From assembly GCF_014203535.1 (NCBI RefSeq), contig NZ_JACHJI010000016.1, positions 62,001-126,000 on the forward strand: a DNA stretch of 64,000 nt, written 5' to 3'. Under the pieces are notes generated by a model that had not been told where the DNA came from, ran no database searches, and saw nothing but the letters and a program-made list of their open reading frames with translations. This stretch comes from Streptomyces griseomycini (GTDB lineage: Bacteria > Actinomycetota > Actinomycetes > Streptomycetales > Streptomycetaceae). Made by a program: the position numbers and the translations under genes. Below are positions 25,827 to 34,936 of this stretch, one piece after another. Numbering within the stretch: position 1 is the first letter of the stretch; each line of letters starts with the position of its first letter.

Positions 25827-26537
25827 TCAGTGGTGGCCGGACGCCTCGGCACTCTTCGTCCCGGCGCAGGCCGGCAGGCCGGCCAGCAGGCTGCGTCGTG
25901 CGGAGTCCACATGCTCTTCGGCCCGGCGGGCCAGTGTTCGGCTGTCGCCGGAGCGCAGGAGAGCGGCGAGTTCGCGGTGCTCGTCGACCACGCGCGCGCG
26001 GTAGTGGTCGTAGGCTGCGTCGACGCGTCGCAGGTGGAACAGGTGCAACTGGGAGCGGATCGTGCGCCAGGCGGTGGTGAGCCTGCCGTTTCCGGCGGCG
26101 GCGTAGATCTGGTCGTGGAAGGCGATGTCCAGCGCCACCAGCCGGTGAGCGTCGCTGCCCGCGGCGATCTCGGTCGCCATCTCGGCCACCAGCTGATCCA
26201 GCCGGGAGAGGTGCTCCGCGGTCGCGGCCCGTCGCGCGGTGGTTGCGGCCAGACGGTCCAGTGCGGCCCGCAGCGCGTACACCTCCTGTACGTCTTCGGC
26301 CGTCACCTCGATGACGGTGGTACCGCGGTGCCAGCCGCCGCGTACCAGTCCCTCCTGCGTCAGCCGGGCCAGCCCTTCCCGGACCGAGCCACGGCTGACC
26401 CCGAGGCGTTCGGCCAGCTCTACTTCGCGCAGTGCGGCGCCGGGCGGGAAGTGGCCGGAGAAGATGGCCGCGCGCACCAGGTCGGCGGCTTCGTCAGCCA
26501 GGCCGCGCCGGGCCGCCCTCGGCAGTGCAGATGACAT
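25827..26537 (-). CDS. GntR-family regulator (FCD/FadR subfamily)
   Basis: A 236-residue GntR regulator. The winged HTH at about residues 15-80 includes GAALREVELAERLGVSRGSV and EGLVRGGWHRGTTVIEV. A helical FCD effector domain (about 90-220) has the metal or ligand residues in DIAFHDQIYAAAGN and VVDEHRELAALL. FCD proteins usually respond to organic acids. It is divergent from the VOC-SDR operon, and repeated operator-like sequences lie between them, so it probably represses that operon and itself. Confidence 0.9.
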   Translation of the reverse strand: MSSALPRAARRGLADEAADLVRAAIFSGHFPPGAALREVELAERLGVSRGSVREGLARLTQEGLVRGGWHRGTTVIEVTAEDVQEVYALRAALDRLAATTARRAATAEHLSRLDQLVAEMATEIAAGSDAHRLVALDIAFHDQIYAAAGNGRLTTAWRTIRSQLHLFHLRRVDAAYDHYRARVVDEHRELAALLRSGDSRTLARRAEEHVDSARRSLLAGLPACAGTKSAEASGHH

Positions 26538-26544
26538 GCAACCG

Positions 26545-26563
26545 ATGTTGACATCCGGACAAT
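26545..26563. promoter_or_regulatory. candidate GntR operator, copy 1
   Basis: Read on the minus strand, ATTGTCCGGATGTCAACAT. The core GATGTCAACAT recurs at 26619-26637. It lies 8 bases from the gntR start codon, suiting autorepression. Confidence 0.6.
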
Positions 26564-26618
26564 CGCCGGCGCCAGCCCGGGTCCGCGGTTCGCGGGATTC
26601 GCTACGAGCATTGTCCTA

Positions 26619-26637
26619 ATGTTGACATCAAGACATC
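26619..26637. promoter_or_regulatory. candidate GntR operator, copy 2
   Basis: Read on the minus strand, GATGTCTTGATGTCAACAT, sharing 14 to 15 of 19 bases with copy 1. An overlapping plus-strand version, ATTGTCCTAATGTTGACAT at 26610-26628, gives the site partial symmetry. It sits about 50 bases before the VOC start. Confidence 0.6.
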
Positions 26638-26686
26638 GCCTCGGTCAGGCTGCTGCGGTCACCGAGCCCACCGGAGGTGGACCCTG

Positions 26687-27109
26687 ATGTCTTACCGACC
26701 CGCTGTCCATCTGGCCATCCCGGTCGACGACCTGGTCGCCGCCCGCAGCTTCTACGGGCAGGTACTGGGCCTGCCCGAGGGGCGCAGCACCGACCACTGG
26801 GTGGACTGGAACCTCGAAGGCCACCAGCTGGTGACCCACCTGGTGCCGGCCGCACCGCAGCCAACCGGCACCAGCCTGGTGGGAGATCACCCGGTGCCGA
26901 TCCCGCACTTCGGTCTGCTGGTGGACGAACAGCGCTTCCACCGGTTCACCGAGCGGCTGCGGACCGCCGGGGTGCGCTTCGACATCGAGCCGCATCTCCG
27001 CTTTCCCGGTGAGCCCGGTGAGCAGTGGACCATGTTCTTCCGTGACCCCGCGGGCAACGCTCTGGAGTTCAAGTCCTTCCGTGACGAGTCGATGGTGTTC
27101 GCCCGGTGA
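26687..27109 (+). CDS. VOC (glyoxalase/dioxygenase-fold) protein
   Basis: A 140-residue vicinal-oxygen-chelate protein with two beta-alpha-beta-beta-beta modules. Likely metal ligands are the histidine in AVHLAIPVDD, the histidine in PHFGLLVD and the glutamate in NALEFKSF, the normal His-His-Glu pattern. FRDPAGNALEF is the usual family signature. The reaction could be dioxygenation, isomerisation or lyase chemistry. ATG 26687 has GGAGG 9 bases upstream. Its stop overlaps the SDR start by 4 bases (GTGA), so the two are co-translated. Confidence 0.88.
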   Translation: MSYRPAVHLAIPVDDLVAARSFYGQVLGLPEGRSTDHWVDWNLEGHQLVTHLVPAAPQPTGTSLVGDHPVPIPHFGLLVDEQRFHRFTERLRTAGVRFDIEPHLRFPGEPGEQWTMFFRDPAGNALEFKSFRDESMVFAR

Positions 27110-27867
27110 GGGGCGTACTGGTCACCGGCGGATCGCGCGGCATCGGCCGCGCCGTCGCGATGGCCTTCGCCGCCGGTGGTGACCGCGTCGCAGTGCAGTA
27201 CGCCGGCCACCGTGCGGACGCCGAACAGACCCTGCGGCAACTGCCGGGCACCGGACACACCCTGCTCCGAGCCGATCTGGGCGAACCCGGCGCGGCCGAG
27301 CGAGCAGTGGCCGAGGCGGTGGCCGCACTCGGCACAGTGGACGTACTGGTGAACAACGCGGCCGTGGCACCCACGGAAGACGCCCGGCATCCGATCGCAC
27401 AGACCTCTTTGGCCCACTGGCAGCAGGTCTGGCGGCGGATGGTGGACGTCAACCTCCTCGGCGCGGCCGACCTGAGCTGGGCCACGGCCCGCCACCTCAT
27501 CGGCCGGGGCGCCGGCGGTGCGATCGTGAACATCGGCTCGCGCGGCGCGTTCCGGGGTGAACCGGATTTCCCCGCCTACGGGGCGACCAAGGCGGCGCTG
27601 CACGCCCTCGGCCAGTCGCTGGCCGTGGCGCTGGCCCCGCACGGCATCGCGGTCACCTCCGTCGCGCCCGGATTCGTGGCCACCGAACGGCAGACGGCGA
27701 AGCTGTCCGGACCGGAAGGCGAGCGCCTGCGCGCGGAGAGTCCGTTCGGGCGGGTCGGCACCCCGGAAGAGATCGCCGCCACTGTGCATTTCCTCGCGTC
27801 CCCGGCCGCGGCATGGGCCTCGGGAACCATCGTCGACCTCAACGGCGCGTCCCACCTGCGCACCTGA
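27106..27867 (+). CDS. short-chain dehydrogenase/reductase
   Basis: A 253-residue classical SDR. The NAD(P) motif TGGSRGIG is at residues 7-14, NNAAV follows the fourth strand, and the catalytic serine is in NIGSRG. YGATK provides the Tyr and Lys about 14 residues later, and PGFVATE follows. It would oxidise an alcohol or reduce a carbonyl with NAD(P). GTG start 27106 overlaps the VOC stop, which indicates translational coupling in a two-gene operon under the GntR protein. The substrate is unknown. Confidence 0.9.
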   Translation: MRGVLVTGGSRGIGRAVAMAFAAGGDRVAVQYAGHRADAEQTLRQLPGTGHTLLRADLGEPGAAERAVAEAVAALGTVDVLVNNAAVAPTEDARHPIAQTSLAHWQQVWRRMVDVNLLGAADLSWATARHLIGRGAGGAIVNIGSRGAFRGEPDFPAYGATKAALHALGQSLAVALAPHGIAVTSVAPGFVATERQTAKLSGPEGERLRAESPFGRVGTPEEIAATVHFLASPAAAWASGTIVDLNGASHLRT

Positions 27868-28040
27868 CCCCATCCGCAGCCCCGGGAAGACGACTGCACC
27901 CACGGACCCCGCCGGCCGCATTCCGGACCATCCCGACGTCACCGTTCGGCATGTCACCAGGGAACGTCCGGAGCCGCAGGCCGCGGCCGAGGCCGCCGGG
28001 CGCGTCCTGCCGTATCCGCGGGTGCCGGGCCCCGGGGCGG

Positions 28041-29186
28041 TCAATCCAGCAGACCGCCCAGCCACAGGACCAGCACGCCGACCGTGAACAGCACGGTGCT
28101 CACGGGCCAGGCCCAGGCCCACCGCGCCCTCCGGCTCACGGAGCCCGCGACGTGCGCCCCCACCAGGCAGAGGAGCGCCACGGCCAGCGCCACCAGGGCG
28201 GACCCGGCGAGCACCAGCCGCATGCCGACCCCTCCGCTGTCCGGGAGCACCGCCCAGACCAGCAGCCCCACCCCCAGCGGCAGGCACACGGCGCCCGCCG
28301 CGCCGAGGAGGGCACGCACCGCGTTCCTGAGCCCGGAACGGCGTTGGAGTGCCGTCGCCGTGGGCGGCGTCGAAGGTCCGGGCGGGGCCGCCTGCGGCGT
28401 ACCGCGCATGACGGCGACCGCCTCTTGCGCCTCCCACTCCCGGCGCACCGGGTGCCTCTTGGGCAGATCGCGGTACTGAAGCAGACCGGCACGGATCGCC
28501 AGCAGGTCACGCTCCGGCGGCGCCTGCCGGCCCTCCCCCTTCAGACCGCGCCCGCCCCGCGCCCGCAGCAGGACCGGCTGTCCCCCGCCGGGGGGAGACA
28601 GCACACCCCCGAAGCGCGGGTCCCCCGCGAACCACGCGGGGACGGGCCCGGCGGAGCCGACCGCGGCGACCAGTACCCGCGGATGGACCAGCGCCCGGAT
28701 CGACGAGCCCTCCCGGCCCGGGCCGGGCACGCTGTGCCGCCAGGTCCGCCCGGGGACCGCCGGGTCCGTCAGTCGGAAGGAGGGCCGCCCGTCCCCCTCG
28801 GCGGCCCCGTCCCGCTCGGGCAGGGCCTCCACGGCGCAGGGCTGCCACGGGTAGTGCTCCAGGACCAGCCGCGCGCGGCGGGCGTTGGCGGACGCGTGGC
28901 GGCAGTTCCACCAGTGACCGGGCACCACGATGAGCACCGTGGAGACGGCCAGTCCCAGCGTCAGCGGCCAGAGGCCGGTCGTCACCTGCAACAGCGTCAG
29001 GACCACCGCCAGCAGCGCGTACCAGCCGAGGTGACGCGCGTAGTGCAGGGACCGTGAGCGGGCCCAGGCGCGACGGGTCGGCGGGTGCGCGAACGCCGTG
29101 CCCGTGCCGTGCGGCAGGGGCGGCGACCCGGCGCCGCCCTCACCGTCGCCCTCGCCCTCACCCCGACGATGCGTGATCGACTCCAT
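28041..29186 (-). CDS. multi-pass membrane protein, 381 aa
   Basis: Hydrophobic segments occur at about residues 40-75 (YALLAVVLTLLQVTTGLWPL and a following helix) and in the last 110 residues (LLGAAGAVCLPLGVGLLVWA, VLAGSALVALAVALLCLVGA, PVSTVLFTVGVLVLWLGGLL). Between them is a soluble domain of about 200 residues with a WRHSVPGPG segment. I do not recognise the family. ATG 29186 follows GGGGGAAA, which fixes the start inside a longer open frame. It is transcribed in the same direction as the AfsR-like gene ending at 29260, 73 bases upstream, so they may be co-transcribed. Confidence 0.72.
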   Translation of the reverse strand: MESITHRRGEGEGDGEGGAGSPPLPHGTGTAFAHPPTRRAWARSRSLHYARHLGWYALLAVVLTLLQVTTGLWPLTLGLAVSTVLIVVPGHWWNCRHASANARRARLVLEHYPWQPCAVEALPERDGAAEGDGRPSFRLTDPAVPGRTWRHSVPGPGREGSSIRALVHPRVLVAAVGSAGPVPAWFAGDPRFGGVLSPPGGGQPVLLRARGGRGLKGEGRQAPPERDLLAIRAGLLQYRDLPKRHPVRREWEAQEAVAVMRGTPQAAPPGPSTPPTATALQRRSGLRNAVRALLGAAGAVCLPLGVGLLVWAVLPDSGGVGMRLVLAGSALVALAVALLCLVGAHVAGSVSRRARWAWAWPVSTVLFTVGVLVLWLGGLLD

Positions 29187-29259
29187 TGGTTTCCCCCATG
29201 TCCGCGGCCCGTTCCTGCGGGCCACCGTGTGGCCGCCGCCGGCCGACGGCGGCGCAGCG

Positions 29260-32154
29260 CTACAGGTCGGCGGGCGAGGAGCTGTCCCGGCAGGGCCAGC
29301 GGTCCGCGCCCGCGGCGTCGTACTCCCCCCGGCCGGCCGCCGACCGGGTGAGCATCCCGGTCACCTCGGCCGGCGACATCCGTCCTCCCCTGTCCAGACA
29401 GCGGGCCAGGTCGCGCGGCTCCAGCGCCTCGTGGACCTGGGTGCTCTGCCGGGCGCCGTCGACCGGGTCCATGAGCATCGGCGAGAAGCCCACGCGCGCA
29501 CCGCGCTCCTCCACGACCCCCAGGAGCACGGCCCCTTCCTCGGCGTGCCCGGCCAGCGCCAGGGCGGCGGCGGTCGTGTGGGCGATCACCAGCCAGCCGG
29601 TGACGTCCTGGTCCTCCTCCAGGTCCCGCAGGGTCGCGAGGCCCGTCGTGAGCGCCTGCTCGGCCCGGCCCAGGTCGAGGTCGCTCTTCATGACCAGCCA
29701 GGACGACGAGGCCTGCACGAAGCGGTGCCCGCACGCGACGGCCAGGGTGACGGAGTGGGTCAGCACCTCGCGGGCGCGCTCGCCCTCCCCGTCGATGCGC
29801 AGCAGCATCCCGAGCACCATGAGGGCCTCGGCCTCCAGCCAGGGCTCCCCCGAGATCCGGGCCAGCTCCACCGCCGCCTCGGCCCGCCGCGCGGTGCCCG
29901 GCGTGCCGCCCATCCCCTCGAACAGCGCCCGGTACGACAGGCCCTGGGCCTCGATCACCGTGTCGCCCGCGTCGCGGGCGTGACGGGCGGCGTCCGCGGC
30001 GGCCCGCGCGGCCGTGGCGAAGTCGCCCTTGAGGTAGTTGAGCGCGCTCGTCGCGATCAGAGCGCGCGCCCGCGGGCCCGGCATGCCCTCCGGGGTGAGT
30101 TCGAGGGCGGCGCTCAGCCAGCCCAGGCCCTCGGCGACATGGCCGCTGCGGTACCAGAACCGCATCAGCGCGCCGCCGAGCTGGAGCGCGTAGGCACCGT
30201 CGCGGGCCAGCAGCGCCGAGGTGAACGCCACCCGGACCTCCGGCTGGTCGCGCGTGGTCTGCTCGGTGGCACGGGCGGCGTGCGGGCCCTCCATCCAGCG
30301 TGCGGCGGCGGCAGCGCGGGCCAGCACCCAGGACCGGTGCGCGGCCTGGGCGGCGGCGAGTTCGGCGGGTTCGGCCTGCTTGCGGCCGTACTCCTTGAGC
30401 GTCTCCAGCATGCGGTAGCGGCGCGGGGTGGTGCCGGTCTCGGCGGTGACCAGCGACTTGCGGACCAGGGCGGCCAGTTCCGCGAGGACCGGCCTGCCGC
30501 AGATCGCGGTGGCGGCGTCCAGGTCGAAGGAGCCCGCGAACACGCTGAGGCGGTGGAACGTCTCCCGCTCCGGACGCTCCAGCATCCGGTAGCTCCACTC
30601 CATCGCGGCCCGCAGCGCCCGGTGCCGCGCCGGTCCGGTCCCCGGCCCGCCGACCAGCACGGAGAACCGGTCGTTCAGGGCCGTGGATATCTGCTCGACC
30701 GACAGCACGCGGCACTGCGCGGCGGCCAGTTCGATGGCCAGCGGCAGGCCGTCCAGCTCCTGGCAGATCCGCTCGGCCACCTCCGCGTCGCTCTCCTGGG
30801 GGACCCAGCCGGGCGTGGCGGCGCGGGCCCTGGCGAGGAAGAGCTCGCCGCCCGCCTCCGCGCTCAGCGGCGGCACCTCGTAGACCGCCTCTCCGGTGAT
30901 GCCCAGCGGCTCGCGGCTGGTGACGAGCACGCGCAGCCCGCCGCAGCGGGACAGCAGCTGCGCGACGGTCCCGGCCGCGGCCTGGAGCAGGTGCTCGCAG
31001 TTGTCCAGGACCAGCAGCGTCCTGCGCCCGCCCAGCACCTCCGCCAGGCGGGCCGCGCTCGCCCCGTCGCGGATGCCGAGCGCGTCCGCGACACTCACGG
31101 CCACCAGCTGCGGATCGGGCTCCTCGAGGTCCGCCAGCTCCACCAGCCAGGGCCCGTCCTCGTCGGTGCGGGCGTGCGCCACCTCCAGCATCAGCCGGGT
31201 CTTGCCGATGCCGCCCGGGCCGGTCAGCGTCACCAGCCGGTGTTCCTGGAGCAGCAGGGCGACGCGCTCGCGTTCCTCCTCGCGCCCGACGAGTCCGGTC
31301 AGCGCGAACGGCAGGTTCCGGCCCCGCGGGGCCCCGGTCGCGGCGCCGTACGCGAGGTCGCCGCCCGGAGCGGGGGCGGGCGGCGCGGCGGTCTCGTCCT
31401 GGGCCAGCACCGCCGCCTCCAGCCGGCGCAGCGAGGGGCCGGGGTCGATGCCCAGTTCCTCGGCGAGCATGCGGCGGGCGGTGCGCAGGGCCGCCAGCGC
31501 GTCGGCCTGGCGGCCCGACCGGTACAGGGCCAGGGTGAGCAGTTCCCAGCCGCGCTCGCTCAAGGGCTCCTCGGCGGTGTGCTTCTCCAGGTCGCCGATC
31601 ACCGCGGCGTGCCGTCCGCGGGCGAGTTCCGCGGCGAACAGGTCCTCCTGGGCGGACAGGCGCAGGCCGTGCAGTCGGGCGGTCTCGGGCGCGGCGAAGG
31701 CGTGCCCCTCGAACTCGGCGTACGCCGGTCCCCGCCACAGGGACAGGGCCTCGCCCAGCACGGTGGCGGCCCGCTCGGGGTCACCGCCGCGCAGCAGTTC
31801 CTCGCCGCGCGCCGCCAGCACGGTGAAGCGCTCCGCGTCCAGGGCGTGCCGGCTGGTCCGCAGGGCGTAGCCGATGTGCTCGCGAACCAGGACGCCCGCG
31901 GTCCGGCCGGCCTCGCGGCCGGGCTCCAGGGCCCTGCGCAGCGCGGCGACGTACGAGTGGAGGGTGGCCGGGGAAGGGGGGCGCCGCTCGTCCCAGGCCT
32001 GGGCGATCAGCGACTCCTGGGTCACCAGTCGGCCCCGCGCGGCCACCAGCACGGCGAGCACCGCACGCTGCCGCGGTCCGCCGAGTGCCACTTCCCGTCC
32101 GTCCACCGTGGCCGTCATGGGACCCAGAACACCGATGCGGAGCCCTTCTGACAT
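29260..32154 (-). CDS. AfsR-like SARP regulator with NB-ARC ATPase domain
   Basis: A 964-residue large SARP. Residues about 5-95 are the winged helix (RIGVLGPMTATVDGREVALG, ATLHSYVAALRRALEPG) and about 96-245 the activation domain. A NTPase of the NB-ARC/AAA type follows, with P-loop GPGGIGKT at residues 312-319 and Walker B TLLVLDNCEHLL. The last 350 residues are TPR-like helices. It is the AfsR/PimR-type layout, an ATP-dependent activator of secondary metabolism or development. ATG 32154 has GAGGGGG upstream. No biosynthetic cluster adjoins, so targets may be distant. Confidence 0.9.
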   Translation of the reverse strand: MSEGLRIGVLGPMTATVDGREVALGGPRQRAVLAVLVAARGRLVTQESLIAQAWDERRPPSPATLHSYVAALRRALEPGREAGRTAGVLVREHIGYALRTSRHALDAERFTVLAARGEELLRGGDPERAATVLGEALSLWRGPAYAEFEGHAFAAPETARLHGLRLSAQEDLFAAELARGRHAAVIGDLEKHTAEEPLSERGWELLTLALYRSGRQADALAALRTARRMLAEELGIDPGPSLRRLEAAVLAQDETAAPPAPAPGGDLAYGAATGAPRGRNLPFALTGLVGREEERERVALLLQEHRLVTLTGPGGIGKTRLMLEVAHARTDEDGPWLVELADLEEPDPQLVAVSVADALGIRDGASAARLAEVLGGRRTLLVLDNCEHLLQAAAGTVAQLLSRCGGLRVLVTSREPLGITGEAVYEVPPLSAEAGGELFLARARAATPGWVPQESDAEVAERICQELDGLPLAIELAAAQCRVLSVEQISTALNDRFSVLVGGPGTGPARHRALRAAMEWSYRMLERPERETFHRLSVFAGSFDLDAATAICGRPVLAELAALVRKSLVTAETGTTPRRYRMLETLKEYGRKQAEPAELAAAQAAHRSWVLARAAAAARWMEGPHAARATEQTTRDQPEVRVAFTSALLARDGAYALQLGGALMRFWYRSGHVAEGLGWLSAALELTPEGMPGPRARALIATSALNYLKGDFATAARAAADAARHARDAGDTVIEAQGLSYRALFEGMGGTPGTARRAEAAVELARISGEPWLEAEALMVLGMLLRIDGEGERAREVLTHSVTLAVACGHRFVQASSSWLVMKSDLDLGRAEQALTTGLATLRDLEEDQDVTGWLVIAHTTAAALALAGHAEEGAVLLGVVEERGARVGFSPMLMDPVDGARQSTQVHEALEPRDLARCLDRGGRMSPAEVTGMLTRSAAGRGEYDAAGADRWPCRDSSSPADL

Positions 32155-32453
32155 GCCCCACCCCCTCTCATGGCAGGCAAGCGTGCCAGACCAGTCGTAT
32201 GCGCCGGAAACGGCGTCGCTATCCGGACACGCACGGAGGTGTGAGGGTGGTTCCCCCTCCCCCAGGCCCGCGTAGGGCGAGGGGACGGGGCGGGCGGCAA
32301 CCGCGGGTCGGCGGCGGCCGGTGGCGGTCCCGGGGGCCGGTGGGAGGCGCGGCCGGGGGATCACCGGGAACCTGCCGGGAAGGTGACCCTCCGTTTGCGG
32401 CGCAGTCTCCCAGCGTTCTCCCGGAGCCGGCCCGCGCCCTCGGGGCACGGCAC

Positions 32454-32502
32454 GCGGCGCCGCACCTCGAGCCCCAGGGGGAGGCTCGGGGCGCGGCGCC
32501 GC
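32454..32502. terminator. long inverted repeat, terminator
   Basis: Arms of 20 bases (left arm GCGGCGCCGCACCTCGAGCC) pair at 18 of 20 positions, plus one G-T wobble, around a 9-base loop. It starts about 50 bases past the stop of the minus-strand lipoprotein gene and separates it from the AfsR-like gene. The rest of 32155-32553 holds only that gene's leader and nothing else recognisable. Confidence 0.82.
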
Positions 32503-32553
32503 TGTCTCAGCGGGCTTCCGGGTTCCACGCGGGGGGTGCCGGGAAGCGCCGGC

Positions 32554-33171
32554 TCACTTCTCCAGGTCGGCCCGCATGGCGACGAACAGTTCGGCGGCCT
32601 CGGGCAACGTGCTGTTCGGGAAGTGGGCCACGCCGGCGGTGGTGTCGTCGGCCCAGCCGCAGATGACGTCGCCGTCCTCTGCGAGCGAGGCCAGCATGCA
32701 CTCGACGGAGCCGCCCAGCGGGCCGGCGTCCTCGACCGGCTGGGCCTCGGGCTGACCCAGTCCGTAGTCCCACTTGACGTGCTCGAGCATGCCTCGCCAG
32801 AGGTGTTCGCGGCGCTCGGTGGTCTCCTCCGGCACGTTGTCGACCGCGACGACGAGGACGGGGTCCCCGCCCGCGAGCGCGTAGTTGTTCATCACCAGGT
32901 TCATGCCGTCGCGCATCTCGCCCGGGTCGACGACCACATCGCTCGGCGCACCGTCGCCGGTCACCCTGGACAGGCCGCCCGCCGTCGCCGCGTCGACCAC
33001 GCGCCGCCCGGCCGCGTCGGCGGTCGGCTCGGCGCTCGCGGTCGGCTCCGCGCCGGACGCGGAGCCGGACGGGGCGACGGGAACGCCCTCGACGTCGTCG
33101 GTCCGGCACCCGCTCAGAAGAACGAGGCCGAGTACGGCCGCCGTCAGGACAAGGGAACGCTGAACGCGCAT
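32554..33171 (-). CDS. secreted lipoprotein, 205 aa
   Basis: The N-terminus MRVQRSLVLTAAVLGLVLLSGCR is a type II signal peptide with lipobox LLSGC, so the cysteine at residue 22 would be lipidated and the protein anchored outside the membrane. A Ser/Ala/Glu/Pro-rich linker follows (about 30-55), then an unknown domain with VECMLASLAEDGDVICGWAD, whose two cysteines may form a disulfide, and WADDTTAGVAHFPN. The last features resemble a family of Streptomyces surface lipoproteins without known function. Divergent from the next lipoprotein gene. Confidence 0.8.
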   Translation of the reverse strand: MRVQRSLVLTAAVLGLVLLSGCRTDDVEGVPVAPSGSASGAEPTASAEPTADAAGRRVVDAATAGGLSRVTGDGAPSDVVVDPGEMRDGMNLVMNNYALAGGDPVLVVAVDNVPEETTERREHLWRGMLEHVKWDYGLGQPEAQPVEDAGPLGGSVECMLASLAEDGDVICGWADDTTAGVAHFPNSTLPEAAELFVAMRADLEK

Positions 33172-33463
33172 GGAAAAGGACTCCCCCCGAGGACCGGCGG
33201 TCCGCCGCCGGTCGGATCGATGCGTGGGCGGCGGTGCTCGGAGAGGCCCGCCACGCGGGGTGACGGGGCGTCAGTCCCGTGCGGCACCGGCCGCCTTCGC
33301 ACCGACCGTCCCACCGGTGGCTGGAGATCGCCTGGGAACCGGCTGGGACCCCCGCTCCCAGCTCACCGTCGGCGTCCTCGGCCATGCTGTGAGGGCGGGG
33401 TCCGCCATGGCCGGGTCGGGACGAGCCGGCCGCGCGATGCCGTGAAGGACGCCGGGGGGTTTC

Positions 33464-34936
33464 GTGGAAACGGGGGATGCCGTGGAGGCACGGGTGCGCG
33501 GGGGCCGCCTTCGGCGGGCGGCGACGGCTTCGGCCGGTCTGCTGGTCGCCCTGACGGGGTGTACGACTCAGAAACCGCCCGCGGCGGCACTCGACTGCGG
33601 CGGTGCCGCCGCGGTGGACGTACCCGCCGTCCGCGCCGGGCTGCCCGCACCGGCGGCGCCGGGACTGCGGGAGCGGCCCCGTTCGGTCGCGACGCTGCCC
33701 GGCGGGCCGTCCCTGGTGCTCCCGGCCGCCGATGGCGGGGCGCCGGTCGTGTACCGGGTGGACCCCGAGGGCGACCTCGTGTCCGGCCGGCTGGAGGGCG
33801 ACGGCGTCGCGCGGCACTGGCGCACCCCGCTGGGGGAGGCGTTCCGTCCCGCGGATGCGCTCGTCACGCTCTCCGCCCCGGCGGGCGACGGCGGGCCGCT
33901 GGTGGTGGCCGCCCATCGCCGGCACGGGGAGGACCGCCGCTCGGAGTTCCGGCTGCTGTCGGGGGCGGGCGAGGATCTGCTGCGCTGCACCTGGCGCCCT
34001 TACGACTTCGCCGAGCACGTGGAGCTGTCGCCGGACGGCAAGGTGCTCGTCGCCACGCGCACCACGAAGAAGCCGCGGGTGAACGGCTCGTCGACCGTGG
34101 CGGACCGTCATGTGGAGATCCACTCCACGGCCACCGGGGAGCTGCTGGTCCGTGCCCGTACCACCGACTACGCGCAGGACGGCACCCGCGTCTACGGGCG
34201 GCTGGGCTCGGAGGTCTTCGCGTACGAGGCGGCCGGCGGCCGGGAGGCGTGGCGCACGGACACCGGCGCCCGTCTGGGAGACCCCCGCGGGGCCGTGTCC
34301 GAGCCGGTGTTCCCGGCCGGGGAGCTGTTGCTCGTCCAGGCGGCGGCGGACGCCACCGTGACGGCGCTGGACACGGCCACCGGCGAACGGCTCTGGCGGG
34401 GCGGCCTGCCCGGCCGGGTGCAGTCGGTCCACCCGCTGGGCGAGGACCGGGCACTCGTCCACTACCGGGGCGGGCTCGCGTTCACCGGCCCGCGCGGCAT
34501 CGAACGGACCCAGCCGGTTCCGGCGCCCGCGGACGGGGCACGCCAGAAGCTCGAACACGTCGTCCGTACCGCCGACGGCGTCATGGCCGCGGCGGTGGGG
34601 GCAGGCGACCGCTCCGACCGCGTCCTCACGGTCTGGGGCGACACACCGGCACTGGCCGACGCCCCGCTGCGGATCCCGCTGCCCGCCGCGCACGTCCAGG
34701 CGGCGCTCACCGACACCGTCGCCTACGTCCTGCCGTGGGTGCCGGACGGCGAGCAGGCGACGCTGTACGCGTACGACCTCACCGCCGGGGGCCGCCCGCT
34801 GTGGCGGACCGACGTCCCCGACCGCCTCCACATCGAGGACTCCCCCGGCCCGGCCCCCTCCCTCCACCCGTACCCCGACGGCCTGCTGGGCCTGGACCGC
34901 AGCGCCACGGGGTGGGTACTGCGTCCGGGCTCCTGA
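33464..34936 (+). CDS. lipoprotein with PQQ-like beta-propeller
   Basis: A 490-residue exported protein. A basic start and hydrophobic stretch end in lipobox ALTGC at about residue 33. The remainder consists of repeated strands typical of PQQ-like or WD-type propellers, for example EVFAYEAAGGREAWRTDTG, TVTALDTATGERLWRGGLPG and LYAYDLTAGGRPLWRTDV. Such lipoproteins often act as outer-surface scaffolds; no enzyme motif is seen. Start GTG 33464 follows a GGGG-rich site. It is divergent from the small lipoprotein gene at 32554, 290 bases away. Confidence 0.8.
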   Translation: METGDAVEARVRGGRLRRAATASAGLLVALTGCTTQKPPAAALDCGGAAAVDVPAVRAGLPAPAAPGLRERPRSVATLPGGPSLVLPAADGGAPVVYRVDPEGDLVSGRLEGDGVARHWRTPLGEAFRPADALVTLSAPAGDGGPLVVAAHRRHGEDRRSEFRLLSGAGEDLLRCTWRPYDFAEHVELSPDGKVLVATRTTKKPRVNGSSTVADRHVEIHSTATGELLVRARTTDYAQDGTRVYGRLGSEVFAYEAAGGREAWRTDTGARLGDPRGAVSEPVFPAGELLLVQAAADATVTALDTATGERLWRGGLPGRVQSVHPLGEDRALVHYRGGLAFTGPRGIERTQPVPAPADGARQKLEHVVRTADGVMAAAVGAGDRSDRVLTVWGDTPALADAPLRIPLPAAHVQAALTDTVAYVLPWVPDGEQATLYAYDLTAGGRPLWRTDVPDRLHIEDSPGPAPSLHPYPDGLLGLDRSATGWVLRPGS

